Source: Gymnopus androsaceus JB14 (taxonomy: Eukaryota; Basidiomycota; Agaricomycetes; Agaricales; Omphalotaceae). From it: a stretch of 64,000 nucleotides of DNA. Shown one piece after another: positions 9,664-21,573 of this stretch (positions within the stretch are counted from its first letter, which is position 1; each line of letters begins with the position of its first letter). The stretch covers positions 1 through 64,000 of the forward strand of contig ML769450.1 in assembly GCA_009733575.1 (NCBI GenBank). Direction: 5' to 3'. The translations under genes were made by a program, and so were the position numbers. The notes under the pieces are model-generated. The model was not told the origin of the DNA. It saw nothing but the letters and a program-made list of their open reading frames with translations, and did no database searches.

Positions 9664-10500
9664 TGATGTATCGATGTATTGAAGCTTGAGTTAGCGAAGC
9701 GGAGGGCCGATGCAGTTATGGAGCGGGAGGAGAGAGCGGGGTTACTGAGGGCGGAAATGCATTGTTGTTACAATATGATATAGGTTGTTGAAAAGAAACT
9801 GCAAAATAAATAGAAATAAAAGTTGGGCCGCTCACTCGCTGCATACCATATATGAAAGGTTGTTGAGAACAGCGGCTGCATTGTCACAACATAGAACTAT
9901 GCTCAGCATTAAGGACTCGTGAGTCGTTAGAAAGTTTGGACGTACCACTGGCAGCTACTACCACATTTTACACGATTTTTTATCGGCAGAGATGTATGGT
10001 CTATCGCGAACTAAACAACAATGTAGTAACGTTTGCGAGCTTTAAATTGAGTTCAAGTCAGAAGCTGAAGCCTAAAACCTTCAACAAATTTAAACAGGTG
10101 GACCTATAATGAGCAAGAGTTTAATGTAAGTAATCAAACTGAAAACTTGGTACATACAGTAAAATCGCACCGCTCACCGGTACTTAAAAACTAGCATGAT
10201 TTGGAAGATTGAGGAAACAGCGTCGATCGCGAATGGAATGCTTGATTTGATGAGTATAACATAGAGAGATGAGAGCTTGTCAGACTGTATAATTACAGCT
10301 CCTGTGGGTTTTACCTGCTAGGGTACGACGTTGGGGATAGCTGGTGGATACGACGAAAGCTGTAAACAATTGATATCCCACGCTTTGACCGTTTAAGTAC
10401 CAGAAATAGATTTTCCGCCTTTTTTTTAATTTTATTGATTCTATAAGTATAGCTAACTCTACACGGCAGAATAGCATTTTTTTTCTAGTAGTTATTAATT
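9664..10500. other. Intergenic, no gene recognised
   Basis: Between the retroelement relic and the 3' end of the FAP1-like gene. Only short unsupported open frames occur on either strand. A T-rich run near 10418-10433 and 10477-10486 may belong to the 3' untranslated part of the FAP1-like gene. Confidence 0.5.
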
Positions 10501-13500
10501 TTAAACATCATCTTCCCAATCATCCGGAATATCTTCCTTCGCAACTTCAGTTCCAGTGGCAATTGTGGTGGCAGCTGAGCCTTCGATCGTCGTCGTATGT
10601 CCCTGAGCACCGCTAGCTCTGCTCGTTGGTAGCAACTCTACCTGAGTCAAAGCCGGCTTCGGAGGAGCAGGAATCACTGTAGTTCGACTGGGTCTACTAC
10701 TAGCAGCAGTGGGACTCGGTGTAGATCTCATTGGTGGCGTAACCACCGCTCGTGGTGATGCAACGACAGACGTCCATCCACGCGGCGTAGCAGCAGAAGT
10801 GGGTCCTGACCATGGTTCGGTATGATTTGACCTGTTACTGGTGCTGCCGCCACTGTTACTGCTTGCGATTCCTGCTCCTACGGTCCCCCTCGAAGATTAC
10901 CCAGTTTCCCAAGATTACCGAATTTACTGGCGATGTATGCTGAGAGCAGTGGATTGGGAATCCGGGTGTCTATTCGTCGGATGATTTGTACACTAGAAAT
11001 ACGAATGAGACTTGGATTGAATTTGGTGAGGCTGATAAAGTACGAACCTTCGATGAGGATCCTGATCAACCATCTGTGAGTCTAGGCGGTACACGTTGGC
11101 TAGCTAAGGGTGTTTTAAAAAAATACATTTCAGTCAGATATGAAACGAAAAGATGTAAGTACGGCTGACAACATACGTTATGCACAAAGCTTCGTTTTTC
11201 CATTGGCATAGACGGTAGAACTTGTTTTGTTCTACTCGACTTGACGAACCTGTTCAAGAGGAACTACAGTCAATACCACAGCGCAGCCGTCCAAAACAAC
11301 GCGAGACACTCACTCGGCCAACGTATCCTCAACAAGCGTCAAGAACTTCGCATTCGTTCTAGCAAACGCCACAACCTCATCACTATACGTCGCCGCATCC
11401 GACAAAACACCCCCGCTCGCATCAGTCTTAATCCCCAACGCCTCTGCCAACCTCGCATTCCTCTTCTTCAACGCACACTCGGCCGTACAACTGATCACTT
11501 GCCCTTTCGCCCTAGCCGCCCCCGAAGTATTCGCTCTACTTCTACCACACACTACCGCTTGACGAATCCTCCCACACTCACAGCTCACCTCGATGCGAGT
11601 CTGACAAGGTTCATCTTCATCGCATCCCGTCGGTGCATGGCATAAATTTGTACATGGATGATGTTCTGGAAGACACAACTTCCGCGCCTTTCCACACATA
11701 CTCGAACAAGCACCACATTCGCCTGCATGACACGTCCGGTCGCATTTGTGATACCCACAAGGCATCAGTTTTCCACATACCAGTCCGCAGGATACCTTGT
11801 CGGAATCGAGAGAGCAGCGCATGTTTGGGACGGATTTCTTTCCGCAGGCACAGGATTTGTGGGTGAGGAAGGGACAGGGTGGACAGGGGGTGTCGGGGAA
11901 GTGACACGTGTGGGGAGTTTTAGAGTGTCCGCAGGGTGGAGGTGGGAGGGAACATGGGTAGCCGCAGTGGATCCGGGTACCGCAGGGAACGGGAGGTTCG
12001 AGGACTGTTTGACCGCAGAAGCAGACCAGCTGGGAGGAAAGCAAATTAATAAATATTCATACTAAGAGAAAAGAAACAAACCTCTTCGAAAGAACTCCGC
12101 AAACAGGGTTTACAAGGCCCTCTATGATCTCGCTCTTCACACTGATGGGCACCACAGCTCAACGTCTTTCCACAAACCCGATCGCATTGATGCAGTCCTT
12201 CGGGATCCTCGTCTACATTAAACTGCGAAGCAGCGGCCCTCTTCTTACCCTTTGCCTTGGAGGTCAGAGCAAGCGATGCAAGAGGGCAGCAAATTCGGGT
12301 ACACTGGTGTTTGCCGCAAGCCCGCATAGCCGTACACGGACGAGTACAGAGTATCTCCTGCTCCATACCTGGATCTTTATGCAGGTCTCCGCATTTAAGA
12401 GAGATAGTGGAACTTCCACAGCGACACGGTCGAACGACGTCTACCCAACACGGAGGACAAGATGACGAAGTATGGCATTTCGCTTGACACGGATGCTCGC
12501 AGTTCGGGTGCGCTTTGAGACAGATGGAGGCGCAGGTAGGAATGGGGTCGGTACACTTTGTGCGAGCAGGAAATTCGCCTGGTTGCGGAGAAGACGAAAT
12601 AGAGATGGGCTGTTTTCCGCAGGGACAGCTGGTGATTCGATCGGGAGACATTCGGACAGTGTCCTGCGTTAGACGTCGGAGGATGACAAGGACTAGTGCA
12701 CTTATGTTCTCCACAATCGAACAACTTCCCGCAAAGAGACTGACAGCCAAAGCCTTTCCTCAGATCCTCCATACGATCTGTCGAAAGCACATCACAACCA
12801 ACAGGTTCGAGCCATATCTCTCCCTCTCCGCACATGACCTGTTTCTCCTCCTTCCCACACCAGCAGTGGAGATTATCCTTCTGCTCACAAGGAGAGCAAG
12901 GACCGAGATGACAAATTTGCTCGCAGCGATGTTTACCGCAGCCTAGCAGCTTTGAGCAAGGTAGGGCGCAGGAGACTTGAGGGTTTTCGCCGCAGCGAAC
13001 GGAGACTGTTTTCTGACGTGGACATCCACATGGGATCTCCATGATGATTTTGCATGGAGGACATGGTCCTGGATGACATAGAAGAGGACAAGGATGAGCG
13101 CAGGATAGTCCTAGGACGAGAACACCCGTTTCCACATGAATGAGGTGTCGCCAAGCGGTTGTTTGGTGAGTGGATCGAGCCACAGAAGCATCTAGAAAAA
13201 AGTGAGAAAACGAAATAGATTTGGGATGGCCACATACACATATCCTTTAATCAGCTTGTTCCTTCTTCCCTGGCACCCGGGACATCTCCATTCGCCATCC
13301 TTATTGAATTCTTCCCTAGCTTCCCAAGCAGCCTTGACCTCCTTGTAGCTCTTCTCCGACCATTCCTTGATACATTTCAGATGAAATGTCGTCCAACAAT
13401 ATTGCGAATGATGCTCAGCGTCCTCATCCTGCATAGGAATGAGTGGAGAGCAGCTCCAAGTCGGCTGAGCAGGATGAATCGCTGAAAAACATATGAGGCA

Positions 13501-13863
13501 GTCGAGATACGGTGGTTTAGAGAGTTCTCGGATGAGATTCGAGGTTAAATCGCCTGCATCTGGCTGGGGTTTGATATTCTTGTAGGGTCGTCGCCGAGGT
13601 TTTGCGGACGAAGTCGATTCGGTGGCTGGTTTAGGATCGGCGGTAAGTCCAGCGTTGAATTTGGCTTTTCCGATACGGCCAACGACCTTTTCCTTCCCCT
13701 TCTCGTCTATACGAGAATTATTGCGATTTCGTGCTCCATCTCCCTGATTTGGATTGGAATCGTCTGGCTTTTTTGGGCGATTTTTCCGTCTCGGAGGTTT
13801 AGGCTTTTGGCCGGCAGGTTCAGTAGTGGCGATGTGAGGATCAGCAGGTGCAGAACTATCCAT
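10501..13863 (-). CDS. FAP1: FAP1/NFX1-type zinc finger protein (RING, NF-X1 fingers, R3H)
   Basis: Multi-exon gene starting at the ATG at 13863 and ending EDIPDDWEDDV. The N-terminus is basic and proline-rich. A RING-type finger spans about 13530-13250 (YLDCLICFSAIHPAQPTWSC ... FHLKCIKEWSEKS ... GEWRCPGCQ). About nine NF-X1 Cys/His fingers follow (for example CGKHRCEQICHLGPCSPC, CGAHQCEERDHRGPCKPC, CGYHKCDRTCHAGECGAC). An R3H domain reads RTKQVLPSMPMEKRSFVH at about 11210, spliced through two short introns to IIRRIDTRIPNPLLSAYI. A 50-bp intron then leads into the Ser/Pro-rich tail. This is the layout of yeast Fap1, which binds FKBP12, and of animal NFX1/shuttle craft nucleic-acid binders. 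Two one-base shifts inside conserved fingers (near 13105 and 12655) break the frame as sequenced; sequencing error or recent damage are both possible. Confidence 0.85.
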
Positions 13864-14715
13864 CCGCTACGAAAAAGTAACGGGATGAAGGAGGAATTGA
13901 AAAAGCGCCACCTTAAATAAATGGCGGCTGAGCGCTGAGTAAGCCCTCGGAGCAATTTTGGCGCTCATCGATCGCGACTGCATAGAGTCAAGTTGACTCT
14001 AGTTGACTCTTACTGTATTGATAGTATTCGTTCAACGAAGGAGATCTAAACGAGACTCCAGACTTAGCTTCAAGCCTCAAAATGGAGTAAGCTGGGGTGA
14101 CGGGTCGACCAGTGTCCATTTTAAACTTGACACACATACCATTCGCTAACTAGACCAGGATTTCGCATTATTAAAATAAGTATTCTGAATCTCAATTGAT
14201 CCAATGGAATAAAACAAACAATCCTGCCACTTCAATACTTACTAGACTTGCATCCCCTATTTTGTCACACGTACGACGATTTATAGACCTCTTCGTCCAC
14301 CGTCCGATTTCGGAGATGAAGAGCCACATCTCAGACTCAACATACTACCGCACAGCCGGGGTCAGGAAGTCAGTGAGAATACGCGTCGTTCGACACAACG
14401 TTGTTGAACGGCGAGCCAGATGGCTGCTTAATCATTTAATGAGCGAAGAAGTGGTAGAGTTGGGCAGCTTTGGGAGTCCACTACGAGCGAAATAGAGTCG
14501 GATAAATACTCGAAGAATTAAATGGAAATCACCAATCAATTCGAGCAGTAGCAGTGTAAACAGGAACAATAGATCTTGTTCACCAGTGAACGAATACCAT
14601 AACGGGGCTCTAGAAGTATTGCATTACGCGTGCAAATGAGAGACGCTGCGTCAATGGAAGTAGAGATGATACATACGGCACGTCGCTTGTAGACAGGTGG
14701 GCGATTTAGTACTCC
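13864..14715. other. Promoter side of FAP1 and intergenic DNA
   Basis: No convincing gene. Positions 13934-13970 hold GCTGAGTAAGCCCTCGGAGC, which closely matches a motif upstream of CWC24 at 27018 (see findings). A plus-strand open frame at 14196-14495 shows no family features and was not accepted as a gene. Confidence 0.5.
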
Positions 14716-15406
14716 TCAGATTCTGATGCTACCTATTCCTTCCTGGTACGCTGACGACTGAGCCGATGATTGGGCCACCGACTGCTGAGCTGACGACTGC
14801 TGCTGCCTGAACTGGGAGGACGTGCCAACGAAGGTAGAGCGCACTGGAATGTATTTGTCTGCATAGTATGATTAGAATTTGCGGTAGTGAGAAAAACCCC
14901 AGTATTCACCGTTCAACGGCCAAGTCCCATTTAATTGCGTGCAAACCCGCTCAATAAGAGAGCCAGTTGAGTGAGGAAGTGAGGCCGACACGGATCGCTG
15001 GGTCACAGCAGAGCTCGGAAGGACTAGAAGTAGATCATCCAAGTCAACTAACCACAGCAAGTGGATGATGGCCTCAGGCTCTAGTCGCAGCCGTTCTATA
15101 TGACCTTCGATAGGACATGTATCAGTTCAACCTCTAGCCATCCACGCATGTCCTTGTCCACCAGTGCTTTCTGAGTTCTTATCTCGGACCGCTTCCTGGT
15201 TTACGACTCAGTTCTGCTTCTTTTCAATGCATATGAAGGAGGGTAATACTGTTGCAACGAAACACTACTATGGCAATCATACTCGCTGCAATTAACAGAT
15301 CAAAATGGTTTGACAAGTCAGTTGAATATGGAAGGCTACGAGACATACCCTTCGCTAGCAAATTATATTCAACTGTCCAAAGTGTCCAACGTAGTTTAGA
15401 AAGCAT
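14716..15406 (-). pseudogene. Unknown, possibly decayed spliced gene
   Basis: On the minus strand a plausible first exon MLSKLRWTLWTVEYNLLAK (from 15406) ends at a GTATGT donor. Further down, HIERLRLEPEAIIHLLWLVD and SLIERVCTQLNGTWPLN run to a GTGAAT donor at about 14906. After a 51-bp intron the reading continues KYIPVRSTFVGTSSQFRQQQ into a Ser/Gln-rich tail (SSAQQSVAQSSAQSSAYQE) and a stop at 14716. The middle part needs frame changes I could not explain by introns, so the gene may be broken. I do not recognise the family. Confidence 0.3.
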
Positions 15407-15412
15407 ATCATA

Positions 15413-16879
15413 CTATGGTCCAATTTCTGGTGGGAGAAGGGAGAGCGTCATGTATCGACGATGATGGTAGACGGCTCCGGAGGAAGTAACAGTTGGTAGG
15501 GTATTTGGAGTATCGGTGTAACAGTAATAGATTCCACAGTTTCCGAAGCATTGCGGCGGTAACGAGCCTCTTTTATCGTGATATTTGTAGTCAATGGTCG
15601 ATGTTGGACTAATTAGTATCCCTTGAAGGAAACAAGAATGCGCGTACTCCGAATCATTCAGGCCGTTTTTATGCCAATGGAAGTGGATATGCTGCAAGAC
15701 ACATTTTGACTGAACAAGCATGGTCTTCACCTCCTCGAACGTGTTTAGAAAAGATCCCCTTCCCATATAACCATTAACTTCCAGATGAGTCAAATTAGGC
15801 AGATGGACAGACTGCCAAAGCCCAATCGGAAACCACTGTAGGTTGTTGAGATGTAAGCTGGTGAGATGAGTATGATGGACGAAGGGAATAGTGGATGAAA
15901 CACCAGCATCGCTAGAGGTTATTTCACTAATTTCCAAATGCTCCAACAGCGGACAGTTCTCGAGCAAAGCTGCGAACGAGCATCCAATGTAATGGTTGAT
16001 GCGGAAAGTGGTCAATTGTTGAAGATCTATGAGAACAAGATCGGTAGAACGGAGGAGGGAGATGAATAGGGTGTGCAGTCGAGGGAGATGAATGAAAGTT
16101 GGTCCGAAGAATCCTAGGAGAAAAGGCTTTTCCTTATTCGTGGTGCTCAAGTTCACGACCTCGAGAGCAGGAAGGCTCGTGTTCTGGGAACAAATCTGGT
16201 TCAACATGTGAGCCAGATGGGGCTCCGGCAATAGACATTCGAATACTATCTCCTTCCATCTATAGGCATGTTCATTGAGCATATTCAGAACATGGAGCTG
16301 CCCTGAAGAGGCCCGGGCATCCCAACCGCGCACAAGTATTTTAAGATGAAGAGGTGCAATAGTTCCGGAGCGAAGGAGGCATTCGCCCACGACATCAGCC
16401 ATAAGTTGAAAGTCGGCTTCCCGACCATAAACGCGTAAGAAAAGATCCAGAGAAGACCAGAACGAGGGTTGGGATATAATGATTTCGCGCCACCTATAGT
16501 TGACCCAGGTAAGCGGGAAAATTGGACCTGAACATCGAAATGGACCCGTGGCGATCTCTACAAAATCATCATCCCAAACGACAAGCTTGAAAATCGAAAT
16601 CATGATTTCTGAAGGAAGAGTGCGGATGGGTGCGAGTAGAGATTCATAGCATTCCAAAGTTTTCGCGAGGTACCCGCGACTAATATCGTCAGCGTTGCAT
16701 ATCCCAAGATCGTTACGAGTAGCCTCTACGAGAGCGCGTAGCTGTGAGCGTTCAATAGCTGATTTCGGAATGTCGTTGGATCTGATTCTAGCAAAAGCTT
16801 CCTCGTAATTCTTGGAAGCAGAGAGGAAAGAATCCGCGTTAGAGGAAGAGAGTGTGCAGATTTGATTGGTGCAAGACAT
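15413..16879 (-). CDS. F-box-type protein, 488 aa, single exon
   Basis: Uninterrupted frame of 488 codons from the ATG at 16879. It has the layout of the large mushroom F-box family: a short helical N-terminus, then the F-box-like core IRTLPSEIMISIFKLVVWDD (about residues 84-103) followed by FPLTWVNYRWREIIISQPSFW. A long leucine-rich C-terminal region follows (for example LPALEVVNLSTT, CPLLEHLEISEIT, HLTSLHLNNLQW, PNLTHLEVNGYM). F-box proteins bind Skp1 and present substrates to SCF ubiquitin ligases. In mushrooms this family is expanded and most members have no known substrate. The upstream region is shared head-to-head with the broken F-box gene starting at 17064. This is one of the few F-box loci here without a visible lesion. 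Confidence 0.85.
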   Translation of the reverse strand: MSCTNQICTLSSSNADSFLSASKNYEEAFARIRSNDIPKSAIERSQLRALVEATRNDLGICNADDISRGYLAKTLECYESLLAPIRTLPSEIMISIFKLVVWDDDFVEIATGPFRCSGPIFPLTWVNYRWREIIISQPSFWSSLDLFLRVYGREADFQLMADVVGECLLRSGTIAPLHLKILVRGWDARASSGQLHVLNMLNEHAYRWKEIVFECLLPEPHLAHMLNQICSQNTSLPALEVVNLSTTNKEKPFLLGFFGPTFIHLPRLHTLFISLLRSTDLVLIDLQQLTTFRINHYIGCSFAALLENCPLLEHLEISEITSSDAGVSSTIPFVHHTHLTSLHLNNLQWFPIGLWQSVHLPNLTHLEVNGYMGRGSFLNTFEEVKTMLVQSKCVLQHIHFHWHKNGLNDSEYAHSCFLQGILISPTSTIDYKYHDKRGSLPPQCFGNCGIYYCYTDTPNTLPTVTSSGAVYHHRRYMTLSLLPPEIGP

Positions 16880-17063
16880 AGTGAAGGAAAAAAAGATTTC
16901 GACTCCGAGTTTACACGCAAGAGGATACGAAATAACGTGACGCTGGCTTTACTCACGCCGCAACTTTCTTCCACCATCTGTTTGGGTTCGTAATTCCAAG
17001 ACACTCAGATCTCACAAACAGGTTTCCCTGACCTCTTTATAGGCCGTTTGCTTTCGGAGAATC

Positions 17064-18665
17064 ATGGCTCTCCAGTCGAGTGCCACGTTGTGTTCGAAAT
17101 GCAGAAACCCACTCGAGTTCAAGCCACCAGTAGACGTGAACTTTGCCAGCTTCAGATTGTGTACTCGATCCCGACAAAATCCATGAAATGGTTCTTTTAT
17201 CCAACAAAGCCCTTGACGATTACGACGCCGAGATCAATCGTCTCCAGTCCCAAATTCTCTTCGTTGAGAAACAGAAGCAGTTGGTGAACGACTATAAAAC
17301 ACGAGTGTTGTCTCTTCTTTCAATTTTCGAGCAAGTTCCCAACGAAATCGTATGCGTTATATTCGAGTTCGCATGCACGGACAACTTCTTGCAAGAATAC
17401 CCTTGGCCATTGGACGAGGAGGAACCAGCCGTGGAATTAACTTCGCCGGCTATCGCCTGTCTTCCAACTCTTACAATCAGTGCTGTATGCAATCGATGGA
17501 GATCATTGGATCTTGCCTCACCCAGCTTATGGTCTCATTTGAGACTCGAGAGTGCCCCTGCAACAGCATCAGACGTGCAGGGTGATTTTATGTCTACGCT
17601 CCAACTCTATTTGGACCGCTCGGTCGACACTCCCCTCATGATCTACGAACTACAGAAACTTTATACACCCGTAGCTCCTCACCTGCACTGAACCTCCTTC
17701 TTCAGCACAATTGCCGCTGGAAAACCTTCCATTATATTAGGTGATTACGAGCTGATAAAATGCATGGGCTTGTCTCTTTCATTTCCTATTCTCGAGCATC
17801 TGTCTCCTGATGGTTTGAGCAATATATCAGAGGATCTTGACTGCTTTGAAAATGCACCGAATCTTCACAGTGTCGCAACAAATTCCAGTATGGATACAGT
17901 GGAGAAGTCTGCTGTGACCTGGCATCGACTCAACTTGATGGATGTTTGTGCCACTAGAAATGATAATTTGGATGTTCTCCGCCAATTCCCAGCATTGACT
18001 ATTTTGAAACGATGGAGATACTGGTCAACATTTGAGCCAAGCACCATACCATTGGCCAAACTGCAGTCATTCACTTTCATAGACTGTAAAAATGTACAGG
18101 AGTGCGAGATGCTGGAAAACATGTTCACTGCCTTTACATTCCCTGCCTTGGCATAACTCATCATCTATTCAGAAGATGGTTCCAGCGGAGCCTCATCTGG
18201 CCACAGAATGCCTTTAATGCATTCATATCAAGACTGTCCTGCAAATTGACAACACTGTCTCTGAGCATCGTTACGATTTCGGATCTGGATCTCGTCTCTG
18301 CTCTCCGCCTTCTGCCTTCTCTCACCAGTTTTTCCACCGAAGATTTGGAGAATGCTGAGGGTGGGAGCCCGATAACATCCCATTTCATCTCGAGCATGCA
18401 CAGCTCATCTCCCGCACCTCTCCTTCCGAAATTGCTCTCTCTATCCATAAAATTGTTCGGAACCTCCTTCGACGATACTGCGTTCGTCAGTGTGATCTCG
18501 TCCCGCTGGATGCCTGGTTACTCCGTGGGGATAGATTGCTTGAGGTCGTTGGTCCTCTGCTTTTCGGAACGGGAGATAGACAAGGAAGTTTACAAGCCTC
18601 TGTGGGATTTGGACAGGCAGGGGATGCGAGTGTTTATCGCTGGCATCAATTACAAGGGTCAATAG
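17064..18665 (+). pseudogene. F-box-type protein gene, frame-broken
   Basis: ATG at 17064 opens MALQSSATLCSKCRNPLEF, but the frame continuing to the conserved part is shifted by one base near 17150. After that the reading is ALDDYDAEINRLQSQILFVE (coiled coil), then the F-box-like VPNEIVCVIFEFACTDNFLQ, and ISAVCNRWRSLDLASPSLW. A second shift near 17690 and further breaks near 17755 and 18156 (TAA, then a shift) separate the leucine-rich C-terminal parts (FPALTILKRWRYWSTFEP, LVSALRLLPSLTSFSTEDLE). The family usually reads through all of these, so the gene is broken at four or more points or the sequence contains indel errors. Confidence 0.75.
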
Positions 18666-19615
18666 GAGGTTACTTTGATTTATTGCCATCTACGAGTCTG
18701 CTCACAGTAGATTCGAAATTTTCTACGTATCATAAGAAGCCCTTGCATGTATACATATATACGAAATTCTGCTATGCATCTACATACATCTGAGCTACTT
18801 ATCGTGCATTGTTGGTGCATTGCCACTTTTGTTTGAACATTGATGCCTAATTCACCTTCAACCTGGCATTTTGTTGACTTCCAAGGGATGCGCAATGCTA
18901 CATCTGGAGGATATTTCACGGCATAGACTCCTCTGACGAATTTACAGAAACTCCCTCAAACAATATGGATTAGAAATCCTTTCCGGGCTTGAGGAAACTG
19001 ATTTACTCGTCATTCGAAAGCGACAGCCAGCTTATTCTACCAGATGTCCATATACTCGTCACGATATGGCTACGCAGAACCAGGATCTCTTCCGGCTACT
19101 TGCTTGCTGTTTTCAAAGAGATTTCCATTGGTTTTACAAAATGCATTTATCGCAGGTCATCGACACACCTTTGATTATGCTTTCAAGGCCTGGATTTACA
19201 ATTGCTCGCAAATCATTGGCTTCGCTTCAGATTGCTTAGCTAGTACTAGAACCATTATATCTTTACTGTTATGTCTTTTATTTATATTATATATCATTAT
19301 GACATTGAGACTTGTACTGGGGTTGCAGGAACGAATGGCATGCAGTGAGAGTGTCCGGTTGTGTGATCCCCCAAAAAAGTGTTGCAAAAAAAGTGTTAAT
19401 TTTCAAATCAGATCCCACTAGCAGCCCTAAGTAAGAAGACAACGAAAAGCAAAATCCTGTGACTCTGCAGCTTCTCTCCTGTACAGGTTGTAAGGTTGTA
19501 AAGTTGAATAAAGTTGAATATAATATCGATCGGCACCCCTGTTTTAGTAGTGGCGTTGCGTACACGACGTCATTTTGATGTCTCTCCGACTCATACTTAT
19601 CTTCAGACTTTCATC
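18666..19615. other. Intergenic, no gene recognised
   Basis: No family-like coding sequence on either strand. At 19489-19523 there are short direct repeats (GGTTGTAA twice, then AAAGTTGAATA twice). Confidence 0.5.
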
Positions 19616-20682
19616 ATGGTCCCTCTTTCTCCGCGAGACTTGTGTCTTTCTCCTGAAAGCACTTGTGAAGATTCGAGACGACGATATCGTTTCCCTGCCA
19701 TCTTAAAACTTGTGTCTTTCAACTGTGAACGCTTTCGCAAATCCCTTCTTTCATTTGGAAAATCAGCATTGCCTTCCGGCCCTCCTCGATTTCCCATCGA
19801 GATAATTCACCTTATCATCCACGAGGCTTGAGCACTACCGCTGACTACTCTCGAACGGATCCAACTTACCAAGTCGTCGCTCCTAGTCAGTCTCAGCTGG
19901 ATGAGCAGCTTTGCACGTGAATCCTGCATCCATGTACATCTACTCAGTGGCGAACACACTAAATACTGGTACAAGCCCATAACTTCCGGCTCTCCCAGTG
20001 TCTACTTTACCATTGCAGATTTAGATGGTCCCACAGTGCGCCATTTATGCAGAAGCATCACCTTTCACTGTATAGATCCTCGCGATGTCCATCACCCTCC
20101 CCGAGCCACTCATCCCGCACATCCTATGTGTTTAGCTACCAATTTGATCTCTGGTATCGTACGCAATGGAGGCTTTGATAACTTTGAGGGATGCATGACA
20201 ATGCAATTCCCTCTTTCAGTAAAGATCGCCTTGGACACCCTGATGGAGGAGGATGTCGATGTCAAATGGCGCTCCTCTCATGGCACGTACACAGTTTCCA
20301 CCGCACCCCAATTCTGGCAAGTCAAGATAGCAAGTCGCATTACAGAGCTCTATGATGTACTTGAAAAATTAGTGCTGTGGGTGATGCAAAGTCGATGGGA
20401 GCGTATCAGTGATACTACTATCAGGCACCCGTTTGACTATGATGCACGTGCAGATGCATGTGTATGGGCATGGGTGAGTAGTATCTCCATTGCATGATCT
20501 ACATTTGCTAACTATGTGCACAGTTCTTTTTAAGGTATAGCGCTGATGCGGGTAAGATAATAAAGGTTCCTATGATTATGCTCAATGCTGCAGATTATAA
20601 TGTTGGTATCAGGGTACCTGTACCATATCTAAATTCAGATAGAGTAGAATCCCTCTATCCTAATAGAGGCAGCATTATTTAA
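19616..20682 (+). pseudogene. F-box-like gene with one in-frame stop
   Basis: ATG at 19616, then a short N-terminus and an F-box-like start PSGPPRFPIEIIHLIIHEA interrupted by TGA at 19829-19831. The same frame continues at once with LTTLERIQLTKSSLLVSLSW and runs to the first intron (GTGAGT...TGCACAG, 20474-20523). A second intron (GTAAGA...GCTGCAG, about 20552-20594) leads to a C-terminal exon ending YPNRGSII and a stop at 20682. Splice sites and frame agree, so the TGA is the only lesion seen; it is one C-to-T change from an arginine codon. The domain body (LDGPTVRHLCRSITFH) resembles mushroom F-box-type proteins of unknown substrate. Confidence 0.6.
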
Positions 20683-21573
20683 TATGGTTTATACAGTAGA
20701 ACTCATACTGATTCTCATTGGGAAATTTACTTTCTGAACAGGTTGAGGTGTGCGTTATGTCCTTCAGAACTTGGATGAGAAGAATCCAGGCCTAAATGGT
20801 TTTTCAGATGGAAAAAAGGCAGAGTAGACTAAGTTTAGTGCACTATGGATTATTCAATTTCACAAATTGCCTTGTCTGTGGTGTTCATCATACTTTCACC
20901 TCCTGGGGATGTGTATTTGCTCATGACTAAGTTTGTAATGAAACAGCGTAGTTCCAGGGTTCAAGGAACTCCAAGTTCAATCTGAGAGAGAGAGGATGAA
21001 AGAGAGGATGTGCATTGTGGACATGCTAAGAGAGCTAATGCGTCTGCTAAGCGCTGTGAGAGCCGGAATAAGTAAGCATGCACATTACAGATTCTGGCTT
21101 AGGTCCCAAGGTCGAGAAGGCAGGTTCGGAACAAGCTAGTGCGTTGCAGAGAAACTGCAGACTTACGATCAGTCAAGATGTAAGGGTGACACGGATGTAC
21201 TGCCAAATGTAAAGTAGAATAATAATAATTCTACAAGAATGACGACTTACAGTACTTATATAACAGATCCAAAGTCAATAAGAGTCATCAGAAGTCATGT
21301 ATAATCCTTGCTGGAAGGTTAGAGAAACAGTGAGAAGGAAAGAGAAAATGCTGGACCTTATCGTAGGTGTTGGTGCAAGAGGCTAAGAGAGGCTTTGAAC
21401 ATCTTCCGTATTGCCAGTGGGTCAGAGTAGTTTTGTATTATTCATGGTCACAACGGTATACGCAATACTCATTTGCACTTTTAGTCTCATTGTGGTCATG
21501 GAGAAGAGTTGGCAGATGTTATCAAGCAGTTATCAAGGGTATAATGTGAATGGATGGGTATACTCCAGTATAG
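20683..21573. other. Intergenic, no gene recognised
   Basis: A GA-rich stretch near 20985-21020 and several short unsupported frames. I see no RNA gene or repeat of note. Confidence 0.5.

Noticed and set aside
13050..13110. Reading the FAP1 shift near 13105 as an intron
   Set aside because: A 49-bp GT...CCAG intron would restore frame, but it would remove a conserved finger (CAHPCPLLCHPGPCPPC), so a coding shift is more likely; the intron remains a minor possibility.
11310..13200. Long plus-strand open frames opposite the FAP1-like gene
   Set aside because: They are antisense shadows of Cys/His finger exons and have no features of their own.
14196..14495. 99-codon plus-strand frame
   Set aside because: No family wording and no supporting context; lies between two promoters.
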